From Algibacter lectus (GTDB taxonomy: Bacteria; Bacteroidota; Bacteroidia; Flavobacteriales; Flavobacteriaceae): a stretch of DNA of 64,000 nucleotides. The stretch covers positions 99,900 through 163,899 of the forward strand of contig NZ_FOLN01000011.1 in the NCBI RefSeq assembly GCF_900112395.1, given 5' to 3'. Shown here one piece after another: positions 1 to 7,784 of this stretch. The stretch's first letter is position 1. Each line of letters starts with the position of its first letter. Under the pieces are notes generated by a model, which was not told where the DNA came from, made no database searches, and worked only from the letters and a program-made list of their open reading frames with translations. Both the position numbers and the translations under genes were made by a program.

Positions 1-3000
1 TTTACTAAGTATATCTTGGCCAAAATCATAATTAAGAGTAATGTTTTGTAATTTGATATATTCTGCATCTATTATAAGGTGGTCTACTCCAAGGTTCCAA
101 TCTTGTAATGGACCAGTTGTAGTAAGTGCAGGATATAATGCATTTGTGTTAGTTGATGACCATACATCTGTTTGGTAAGAAAAAGGTACGGCATCTCCTA
201 AAAATGGTTGTGATGCATTAGTCGTGTTTAAGTACTGGTTATTATCTAGTGCACCATAAAAACGAGCAGATAAAGATAAGTTTTTGTATGAAAAACCTAG
301 ATTAAAACCGAAGTTGAAATTGGTGTCACTGTTACTGTCAATTATAATACGGTCATCACCATTAATGATGCCATCACTAGCATCCATAGTTCCATCACCA
401 TCGGTATCTACGGTTAATTGATCGACAAATTTGAAATCTCCAACATCAGAACCTCCTACACCACTTTGATCTATAAGTGTTGCCCCATCACTAGACACAT
501 TGGCTGCAACTTCATTGGCATCATCAAAGAAACCATCAGTAACATAACCTAAACGATTATTAGCACTTAATCCAACTTGAAAATCAGGATCTGTAGAATC
601 TTCTTGAATACGAGTGATTTTGTTGTCATAACTAGAAATATTTCCAGAAACTCTATAACCAAAATCTCCAATTTTATTTTTATGAGTTAAGTTTAATTCC
701 CAACCCCAACTTTGTAAGTCGTAAGGGTTACCTTGGGCATCACCAAAGCCATATTCATATGCTGTTCCTTCTATATTTGAAAGAATGTCTTTACGCTTAT
801 TATCGAAGTAATCTAATTCGAATTGAAATTTACCTCCAAATAATGAAGCATCAACTCCTATGTTGGTAATTGTAGATGTTTCCCAAACTAAATCTGGGTT
901 TACAAAAGTAGCTACGTTAAGTGACGAACCTATTGTCCCTCCTATAGGATAACCTCCTGCAGAAAAATTAACTAATTGTTGTGTAACAGCTCCTAAACCA
1001 CCATCATCTCCGGCTTGTCCAATAGAAGCTCTAAATTTTAATAAACTTATAAAGTTAGCATTGCTTAAAAAATTTTCTTTCGAAGCAACCCACCCAACAG
1101 CTACTGAAGGGAAGTAGGCCCATTGATTACTTTCTAAAAAATAAGAAGAACCATCAGCTCTAAAGGCAGCTTCAATTAAATATTTATCATCAAAACTATA
1201 ATTTAATCTTCCAATATAAGATAATGTAGTTTCATTTCCATTTCTAGTTTCTGCATTACCTGTACTATTTCCTACATCAGCATCTGCAATATCTCCTAGG
1301 GACAATGAAAGGATATTATCAAAAAAGAAACCTGTTCTTGCGGCTTGAAATGCCTCATCTTCACCCGTTTCCGTTTGAATGGCAGCAAAGGCTTTTGCTG
1401 CATGCTTACCTTTTTCGAAATCGTAAGTTGCAGAAGTTAAAGATCTAATGGTTTTACCAGTAAAAGAGGTTAAAGAAAGTCTTCTGTCTTGTGTTAGTCC
1501 ATTTATATACGTTCTGTTTGCTGAATCTGGATTTGTATATGAATCTGGATCCGACGCATCAAATGTAACAATGTCATATATATTATCCCAATCTCTTCTT
1601 AATGAGTTTGTTTTAATTATTGAAACACGTTCCTCAATGGTTAAGCCTTTTACAGGTTTAAGTTGTGCAAATAATTGTAAGTTAACACGATCTAAATCTG
1701 TCGTATCAAAAGAACCCGAACCAGCATCTGCTACGTGATTACTATTGGCACTCGAACCATTACCTACCCATAAACCATCTTCACTCTGCACTGGAAAAAA
1801 TGGTAAACCTCTAACATTACTACCTGTAACAGTAATAACACTTGTATCAGTCCTATTACTAATTAAAGCATTAACTCCCACTGTTAACCAATCGGTAACA
1901 TCTGTATCTATTTTTAAACGTAGATTTAATCTTTCAAATTTATCATCACCTAAAGATAGACCGTCTTGTGTTAAATAACTAGCAGACATTAAGTACCCTG
2001 TGTTTTTTGACCCTCCTGTAAGTGTTAAATTGTGAGATTGTTGTAATGCCGTGTTTTCATAAAGTTCATCTGCCCAATTTGTATCTGGATAAAACCCACT
2101 TCTTGCAAGGTCTAATGCTGTATCATCCCATTTACCAGGTTCTACTGTATTCTGAAACTCCATATACTCTAATGAGTTTAATGTTGAAGGTAAATCTGGT
2201 TTAGATTGTATCGATGAGCTAAAGTTATAACTTACAGCTACTTTTTCGTCTCTATTAGTTCTTTTAGTTGTTACAAGTAGAACACCGTTAGCTCCACGAG
2301 CACCATAAACAGCAACAGCAGATGCGTCTTTTAATACAGATACACTTTCTATACTTTGTGGATCAATATCTGATAGAGAGCCTTCAAACCCATCTATTAT
2401 AATTAGTAAAGTACCATCGTTAAGAGTACTTGTTCCTCTAATTGAAATATTTGGTACAGCACCAGGAGAACCATTATTATTGCTTAGTACCAAGCCAGGA
2501 ACAGCTCCTATTAAAGCAGAGTACCCACTAGTTACCGGTCTTTGATCTATTTTTAGCTCTTCAGCAGTAACTTGAGCAATAGAACTAACAACTTTGCTTG
2601 ATTTTTGAGAACCAAAACCAACAATTACAACTTCATCTAGTTGAGATATATCTTCTTCTAGTATAACTGTAATATCTGTTTGGTTACCTATAGGGATTTC
2701 CTTTGTAAGAAAACCAACAAATGAAAACACCAAAACGGCATTCTCGTTTGATGGACTAATAAAAAAGCCCCCATCAAAATCAGATTGAACTCCGTTTGTT
2801 GTACCTTTTTCAACAATATTAACACCCGGAATAGGTTGCCCGTTAACGTCTGTAATAAGTCCTTTTACTTGTTGTTGTAAATAGTTTGTAGTTTTTTTAG
2901 ATTCTACACTCTTAATAGGTTCCAAACCGTAACTGGCAGAAACGCACGAAAAAACCAATACGCTCAAGAAAAAACTTAAGTGCTCTTTTTTTCGATAGAA

Positions 3001-3027
3001 AGAGAAATTTTTTAATTTAATTTTCAT
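1..3027 (-). CDS. SusC/RagA-family TonB-dependent outer-membrane receptor (3' part cut by window edge)
   Basis: Reading the minus strand from the ATG at 3027 gives an uninterrupted frame of about 1009 codons that runs off the left edge, so the C-terminal end of the barrel is missing. After an N-terminal signal region comes a carboxypeptidase-like regulatory domain (GLITDVNGQPIPGVNI, SDFDGGFFIS), a TonB-box-like stretch (LDEVVIVGFGSQK) and a plug domain with the SusC hallmarks ISIRGTSTLN and VLKDASAVAVYGARGANGV. The family imports oligosaccharides across the outer membrane with a SusD lipoprotein. The SusD partner would lie downstream, left of the window. The gene is divergent from the GH20 gene and has its own copy of the TGGTCGAAAT motif. 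The family assignment is secure; the substrate is inferred only from context. Confidence 0.93.
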   Translation of the reverse strand, partial: MKIKLKNFSFYRKKEHLSFFLSVLVFSCVSASYGLEPIKSVESKKTTNYLQQQVKGLITDVNGQPIPGVNIVEKGTTNGVQSDFDGGFFISPSNENAVLVFSFVGFLTKEIPIGNQTDITVILEEDISQLDEVVIVGFGSQKSSKVVSSIAQVTAEELKIDQRPVTSGYSALIGAVPGLVLSNNNGSPGAVPNISIRGTSTLNDGTLLIIIDGFEGSLSDIDPQSIESVSVLKDASAVAVYGARGANGVLLVTTKRTNRDEKVAVSYNFSSSIQSKPDLPSTLNSLEYMEFQNTVEPGKWDDTALDLARSGFYPDTNWADELYENTALQQSHNLTLTGGSKNTGYLMSASYLTQDGLSLGDDKFERLNLRLKIDTDVTDWLTVGVNALISNRTDTSVITVTGSNVRGLPFFPVQSEDGLWVGNGSSANSNHVADAGSGSFDTTDLDRVNLQLFAQLKPVKGLTIEERVSIIKTNSLRRDWDNIYDIVTFDASDPDSYTNPDSANRTYINGLTQDRRLSLTSFTGKTIRSLTSATYDFEKGKHAAKAFAAIQTETGEDEAFQAARTGFFFDNILSLSLGDIADADVGNSTGNAETRNGNETTLSYIGRLNYSFDDKYLIEAAFRADGSSYFLESNQWAYFPSVAVGWVASKENFLSNANFISLLKFRASIGQAGDDGGLGAVTQQLVNFSAGGYPIGGTIGSSLNVATFVNPDLVWETSTITNIGVDASLFGGKFQFELDYFDNKRKDILSNIEGTAYEYGFGDAQGNPYDLQSWGWELNLTHKNKIGDFGYRVSGNISSYDNKITRIQEDSTDPDFQVGLSANNRLGYVTDGFFDDANEVAANVSSDGATLIDQSGVGGSDVGDFKFVDQLTVDTDGDGTMDASDGIINGDDRIIIDSNSDTNFNFGFNLGFSYKNLSLSARFYGALDNNQYLNTTNASQPFLGDAVPFSYQTDVWSSTNTNALYPALTTTGPLQDWNLGVDHLIIDAEYIKLQNITLNYDFGQDILSK

Positions 3028-3093
3028 AGAAATTCGAGTTAATTAACAATATTTTTTTTTAGATATTCTTAATTTTATTTTCAGGCAAAAATA

Positions 3094-3118
3094 TTAATCA
3101 ACACTCAATATTGATTAA
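3094..3118. repeat. Inverted repeat TTAATCAA-N9-TTGATTAA in susC leader
   Basis: Perfect 8 bp arms (3094-3101 and 3111-3118) separated by 9 bp, about 70 bp upstream of the susC ATG. It could be an operator or an RNA hairpin in the 5' leader. The AT-rich arms make chance a real possibility. Confidence 0.4.
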
Positions 3119-3173
3119 ACAATATAGAATACTTTTAATATTAATACTTTTAAAATTTACATTAAGAATGTAA

Positions 3174-3224
3174 TAAATTTATAAGTTCTTTAAAGTTAAC
3201 AGGTAACTATTTCGACCAATGACC
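3174..3224 (-). promoter_or_regulatory. Candidate susC promoter with TGGTCGAAAT motif
   Basis: On the minus strand the sequence GGTCATTGGTCGAAATAGTT (3205-3224) is followed 27 bp downstream by TAAATTTA (3174-3181), which fits the Bacteroidota -7 consensus TAnnTTTG at all but the last base. The same motif and spacing occur upstream of the first GH20 gene and of nagB. This predicts a leader of roughly 150 nt. No clear -33 TTG is seen, as expected for an activator-dependent promoter. Confidence 0.5.
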
Positions 3225-3474
3225 TCTAGCTCTCGACAAATAATCAAAACACAACCTAAAAGCCCATTATCACTAGGATAATCCCTAACACAAAACGTAT
3301 TTTTTATCTTACAAAAAGCAGTATTTACCCCCAAATACGCACCTAAACACAGCATAAATTCTCGCTCTTAAAACCTACAAATACAACTTAGTACGCTATA
3401 ATCTACATGATTACTGAATAATATTCCTTTAACCTTTTATAAAACCTTAAAGACGTAAGACGAAAACGACTTTT

Positions 3475-3535
3475 ATCTATAACCCTAAGTTATTGGTCGA
3501 AATTTAAACTCATAAAACAGAAATAAGTATATTTT
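3475..3535 (+). promoter_or_regulatory. Candidate GH20 promoter with TGGTCGAAAT motif
   Basis: AAGTTATTGGTCGAAATTT lies at 3487-3505, preceded by TCTATAAC at 3475. TATATTTT at 3528-3535 starts 24 bp after the motif and matches TAnnTTTG except for the last base. The whole stretch is nearly a direct repeat of the sequence upstream of nagB (7696-7725). Confidence 0.5.
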
Positions 3536-3632
3536 TATAACAAACTAATATGTGAAGATAAAATCAGTTTATTTTTTTACACCGCTAAAAAGTAAACGAT
3601 TAACAACACTAACTTCTAACATCAACAAAAAC

Positions 3633-5987
3633 ATGAGTACCCCTTTTAGAAAGATAAAAAGCACATTAACCCCATACTTATTATGTTTCTTACTAGCACT
3701 TACATCATGCGATAAAAAAGAACTAAAAATAGGAGAAACTGCAATTATCCCGTTACCAGCAGAATTAATAGAAGGCGACGGACATTTTATCATTAACGAT
3801 AAAACAACTGTGTCAGTTAATAACAAAGAACAACAAGCCATTGCAACCAATTTTTTAAAAAAATTTGAAACCGCATCCGGATGGATCCCAGAAATAAGTA
3901 TAAATAATGAACAAGCAGATATTATTTTTTATACTGAAAAATCTCTCAACCCTGAAGCTTACGAATTAGTCGTAAATACAGGTGGCATACATATAAAATC
4001 GGCTTCAGGAGCCGGTTTTTTCTATGCTATGGAAACCATTGGACAATTACTGCCTACAACATTTTATTCCAAAGAAAAACAAACAAATACCATTTGGGGA
4101 ATTCCCGCTGTTACCATTAAAGACGAACCGGCTTTTAAATGGCGTGGTTATATGCTCGATGTTTCTCGTCATTTTTTCACAAAAGAAGAAGTAAAAGATG
4201 CTATTGATTTTATGGCAGAAGTAAAATTAAATCGTTTTCACTGGCATTTATCAGACGATAATGGATGGCGCATAGAAATTAAAAAATATCCAAAATTAAC
4301 AGAGATTGGCGCTTGGCGTGTAAACCAAAATGATAAAGATGAAAACACTTCTAATTGGTGGGGACGCCCAACACAGCAACCTGGCGAAAAAGCAACATAC
4401 GGCGGTTTTTACACGCAAGACGATATTAAAGAAATTGTAGCTTACGCCAAAGCACGATATATAGAGATAATTCCAGAAATAGACATGCCTAGTCACTCTT
4501 TAGCAGCTATTGCATCTTACCCAGAAATTTCGTGTTCTACAGGCCCTTTTTACGTAGGTACAGGTGGTGTAGTTAGAAACAACACTTATTGTCCTGGCAA
4601 AGAAGTCACCTTTGAGTTTGTTGAAAATGTTTTAGGTGAAGTTATGGATTTATTTCCTTTTGATTACATGCATATTGGTGGCGATGAATGTAATAAAGAA
4701 GCATGGGAAGTCGATCTAGATTGCCAACTCCGCATGAAAGAAGAAAATCTTGCCGATACACACGAGCTACAAAGCTATTTTGTTAAACGTGTAGAAAAAA
4801 TAGTAAATACCCACGGTAAAAATATGATTGGCTGGGACGAAATTCTAGAAGGTGGTTTAGCTCCAAACGCAACTGTTATGTCTTGGCGCGGAGAAAAAGG
4901 TGGCATTGCAGCAGCTAGACAAGGACACGATGTAATTATGACACCTTCACGATACTGCTATTTCGATTTAAAACAAGGTGACGACGACTTAGAACCGAAT
5001 CTTGGTTACGCCTACTCTTTTTTAAAAGACACTTATAATTATAAAATAATTTCCGATAGCTTAACTACCGAACAAGGCAAACATGTTTTGGGTCTTCAAG
5101 GTAATTTATGGACAGAATCGCTTAGAAATTGGAGCCAAATAACCTACATGACATTTCCGCGTTTATACGCTGTAGCGGAAAATGGTTGGACCAGTCAAGC
5201 CGATAAAAACTGGGATGATTTTACAAACCGTTTACTTAACCAATTTAAACGTTTAGATCAAAAAGGCGAACGTTATGCAACAAGTGCTTATAATGCTAGA
5301 ATATACCATACTGGACAAAAAAATGGTAGTATAGAAATTGCTCTTAAAACCGAAGTTAATGGCATGGATATTTACTACACATTAGATGGTACAGAACCTT
5401 CGCTAACTTCTATAAAATACAAGAATCCTTTCTATATTCAAAATACAACCACTTTAAAAGCAACCACTTTTTATAAAGAAGAACAAATAGGCAATATTTC
5501 AGAAAAAACCTTTCCTATACATAAAGCCGTTGGCGCCAAAGTTGTTTATAATACACCAAAAATTACCGGTGCAAAAGAAACAAACAAGCTCATAGATTTA
5601 AACTTCGGAAAATTAAACCGTGGCGATCGTAATTGGCAAAACATAAGAGGTAATTTAGATGTCGATTTAATCTTCGAAAAACTTACAGACATTCAATCTC
5701 TAGAAGTTACAAGTCTTAGGTTTACAAACTCTAGCGTTTATGTTCCCGAATACATTGAAATCTATGGCTCTAAAGACGGCAAAACCTTTACCAAACTAGG
5801 CGAAATTAAACAACTAGAAGCCAGCCATACTCAAGGCAGAAACAAAGTAAAATCTACTATAGAATTCGAAAAAACACAAGTAAAAGCCATAAAAGTTAAA
5901 GCTAAAAGCGTTAATCCAATACCAGAAGGGCATCGCAGAGCTGGTAACGCTTCGCTAATTCTAATCGACGAACTTATTGTTTTTTAA
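3633..5987 (+). CDS. GH20 beta-N-acetylhexosaminidase, lipoprotein, with C-terminal accessory domains
   Basis: Exo-acting hydrolase releasing beta-linked GlcNAc or GalNAc from glycan ends. From the ATG at 3633 the 784-residue protein has a long n-region and a lipobox (LLALTSC), so it is probably a lipoprotein facing the periplasm or cell surface. A GH20b-like N-terminal domain precedes the TIM barrel, which has WHLSDDNGWR and the catalytic pair D351-E352 in HIGGDE. The C-terminal third has a chitobiase-type segment (YYTLDGTEPS) and a discoidin-like domain, likely for glycan binding. The frame extends back to a GTG at 3552, but that gives an unusually long signal region. A second GH20 gene follows 27 bp downstream, suggesting co-transcription. 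Confidence 0.93.
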   Translation: MSTPFRKIKSTLTPYLLCFLLALTSCDKKELKIGETAIIPLPAELIEGDGHFIINDKTTVSVNNKEQQAIATNFLKKFETASGWIPEISINNEQADIIFYTEKSLNPEAYELVVNTGGIHIKSASGAGFFYAMETIGQLLPTTFYSKEKQTNTIWGIPAVTIKDEPAFKWRGYMLDVSRHFFTKEEVKDAIDFMAEVKLNRFHWHLSDDNGWRIEIKKYPKLTEIGAWRVNQNDKDENTSNWWGRPTQQPGEKATYGGFYTQDDIKEIVAYAKARYIEIIPEIDMPSHSLAAIASYPEISCSTGPFYVGTGGVVRNNTYCPGKEVTFEFVENVLGEVMDLFPFDYMHIGGDECNKEAWEVDLDCQLRMKEENLADTHELQSYFVKRVEKIVNTHGKNMIGWDEILEGGLAPNATVMSWRGEKGGIAAARQGHDVIMTPSRYCYFDLKQGDDDLEPNLGYAYSFLKDTYNYKIISDSLTTEQGKHVLGLQGNLWTESLRNWSQITYMTFPRLYAVAENGWTSQADKNWDDFTNRLLNQFKRLDQKGERYATSAYNARIYHTGQKNGSIEIALKTEVNGMDIYYTLDGTEPSLTSIKYKNPFYIQNTTTLKATTFYKEEQIGNISEKTFPIHKAVGAKVVYNTPKITGAKETNKLIDLNFGKLNRGDRNWQNIRGNLDVDLIFEKLTDIQSLEVTSLRFTNSSVYVPEYIEIYGSKDGKTFTKLGEIKQLEASHTQGRNKVKSTIEFEKTQVKAIKVKAKSVNPIPEGHRRAGNASLILIDELIVF

Positions 5988-6014
5988 AAAATTAATACTA
6001 ACAACACACTCATA

Positions 6015-7655
6015 ATGAAAAACACTCTACTAATTGCGCTGTGCATCATTGTTTCAGCCTGTTCAAACAAATACGCAAAGGTCATCAATGCCGAAGCAGA
6101 TTACCACATTATTCCAAAACCTACATCTTTAAAAATTTCCGAAGGCAGATTTTTGCTAGATAAAAACACTGTAATTACTGCAGAAACGGCATTAGAAAAT
6201 GAAGGACAATACCTTTCTGAAATGCTAAGTACTGTTTCTGGTAAAAGCATTCCTTTTTCTAAAGAAACCCAAGGAAACATTCTATTAAAGCTAGATGAAA
6301 CCATAGAAAACAATGAAGGTTATACCCTTTCTGTAAGCTACAATCAAATTACAATTACTGGTAAAACAAGCGCTGGTGTGTTTTATGGAATTCAAACCTT
6401 AAGTCAGTTAATTCCTTTACCTGCAACTGCTAGTAACACTCAAACAGAAGTTTCAATTCCTGCAACAAGTATTGTCGATAGTCCAAAATTTGTTTACCGA
6501 GGCATGCATTTAGATGTTGCTCGTCATTTTTTCCCAGTATCGTTCGTTAAAAAATACATAGACATATTGGCCATGCACAAAATGAACACTTTTCATTGGC
6601 ACTTAACCGAAGATCAAGGATGGCGTATAGAAATAAAAAAATATCCAAAACTTACTTCTATTGGTAGCATTAGAAAAGAAACTATTGTTGGTCATGGCAA
6701 CACATGGAATAAACCAGACGTGAAATACGATGGTAAACCTTACGGTGGTTTTTACACTCAAGAAGATATTAAGGAGGTTGTCGCTTACGCGGAAACAAGA
6801 CACATTACCATAATTCCAGAAATAGAATTACCAGGACACTCTCTTGCTGCCATTACGGCTTACCCAGAACTTGGAAACACAGGCGAACAATATGAAGTTG
6901 GAAAAAGATGGGGCGTATTTCCAGAAATATATGCACCAAGCGAAGAAACCTTTAAATTCCTAGAAGATGTTTTAACAGAGGTTATTGCGCTTTTCCCTAG
7001 TAAATTAATACATATTGGAGGCGATGAAGCTCCAAAAAAACAATGGGAAGCCAGTAAATTAGCTCAAGATATTATTAAAAGAGAAGGCTTAAAAGACGAG
7101 CATGAATTACAGAGTTATTTTATTCGACGTATTGAAAAATTCTTAAACTCTAAAGGACGAAATATTATTGGTTGGGATGAAATTCTAGAAGGTGGTTTAG
7201 CACCAAACGCAACCGTAATGTCTTGGCGTGGTGAAAAAGGAGGTATTCAAGCTGCAAAAATGCATCATAATGTAGTGATGACGCCTACTCGTTTTTGTTA
7301 TTTTGATTTCTACCAAACAAAAGATAGAACTAACGAACCTCTTGCTATTGGCGGAAACACTTCCGTAGAACAAGTTTATAGTTACAACCCGTTACCAAAA
7401 GAGTTAACCAAAGAAGAACAAAAATACATTTTAGGCGCACAAGCCAATGTATGGACCGAATACATCAAAACACCAGAACAGGTTGAATATATGGTTTTAC
7501 CAAGGCTTACAGCGTTATCTGAAGTAGTATGGTCTAGCTATGAAACTAAAGATTGGAACGATTTTCAAACACGCCTTATTCATCTAACAAAAAGGTATGA
7601 AGCACTTGGTTTAAATTATGCAAAACACAGTTTAGAGATTAAAACCGAAAAATAA
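6015..7655 (+). CDS. GH20 beta-N-acetylhexosaminidase, lipoprotein, compact form
   Basis: A 546-residue GH20 with a short lipoprotein signal (IALCIIVSAC), an N-terminal GH20b domain and a catalytic barrel containing WHLTEDQGWR and D337-E338 in HIGGDE. Unlike its upstream neighbour it ends right after the barrel, with no chitobiase-type or discoidin domain. The two proteins share near-identical stretches around GWDEILEGGLAP, so they are probably tandem duplicates that diverged in domain content. The pair may split linkage or location preference, for example different antennae of an N-glycan; this is inference. The family is certain, the exact specificity is not. Confidence 0.93.
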   Translation: MKNTLLIALCIIVSACSNKYAKVINAEADYHIIPKPTSLKISEGRFLLDKNTVITAETALENEGQYLSEMLSTVSGKSIPFSKETQGNILLKLDETIENNEGYTLSVSYNQITITGKTSAGVFYGIQTLSQLIPLPATASNTQTEVSIPATSIVDSPKFVYRGMHLDVARHFFPVSFVKKYIDILAMHKMNTFHWHLTEDQGWRIEIKKYPKLTSIGSIRKETIVGHGNTWNKPDVKYDGKPYGGFYTQEDIKEVVAYAETRHITIIPEIELPGHSLAAITAYPELGNTGEQYEVGKRWGVFPEIYAPSEETFKFLEDVLTEVIALFPSKLIHIGGDEAPKKQWEASKLAQDIIKREGLKDEHELQSYFIRRIEKFLNSKGRNIIGWDEILEGGLAPNATVMSWRGEKGGIQAAKMHHNVVMTPTRFCYFDFYQTKDRTNEPLAIGGNTSVEQVYSYNPLPKELTKEEQKYILGAQANVWTEYIKTPEQVEYMVLPRLTALSEVVWSSYETKDWNDFQTRLIHLTKRYEALGLNYAKHSLEIKTEK

Positions 7656-7695
7656 GCGCTTAGCAAATAAACACGTCACTCAACTGATTTTTTTG

Positions 7696-7757
7696 TCTAT
7701 AACTAGAAGTTACTGGTCGAAATTTTAAGACATTAAAACAATAAAAAGATAGTTTTG
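7696..7757 (+). promoter_or_regulatory. Candidate nagB promoter with TGGTCGAAAT motif
   Basis: AAGTTACTGGTCGAAATTTT lies at 7706-7725, preceded by TCTATAAC at 7696. A perfect TAnnTTTG element, TAGTTTTG, is at 7750-7757, 26 bp after the motif and 28 bp before the ATG. This is the best promoter-like match in the window and shares its layout with the susC and GH20 upstream regions. Confidence 0.6.
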
Positions 7758-7784
7758 GATAACTAAGGACAAATTACACGTAAT

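Larger units (their letters stand above)
3028..3632. promoter_or_regulatory. Divergent regulatory region between susC-like and GH20 genes
   Basis: About 600 bp without a convincing gene. It carries two oppositely oriented copies of the TGGTCGAAAT motif, one facing each flanking gene, plus an 8+8 bp inverted repeat at 3094-3118 in the susC leader. The middle part (about 3230-3470) shows nothing I can name. A GTG-started extension of the GH20 frame reaches back to 3552, but the ATG at 3633 gives a better lipoprotein signal. Confidence 0.6.

Noticed and set aside
1448..2204. Three plus-strand frames (96, 77 and 60 codons) at the left end
   Set aside because: They lie antisense to the clearly coding SusC-like frame on the minus strand and show no family features.
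3552..3632. GTG start extending the first GH20 upstream
   Set aside because: It puts an odd 27-residue stretch before an otherwise good lipoprotein signal starting at ATG 3633.
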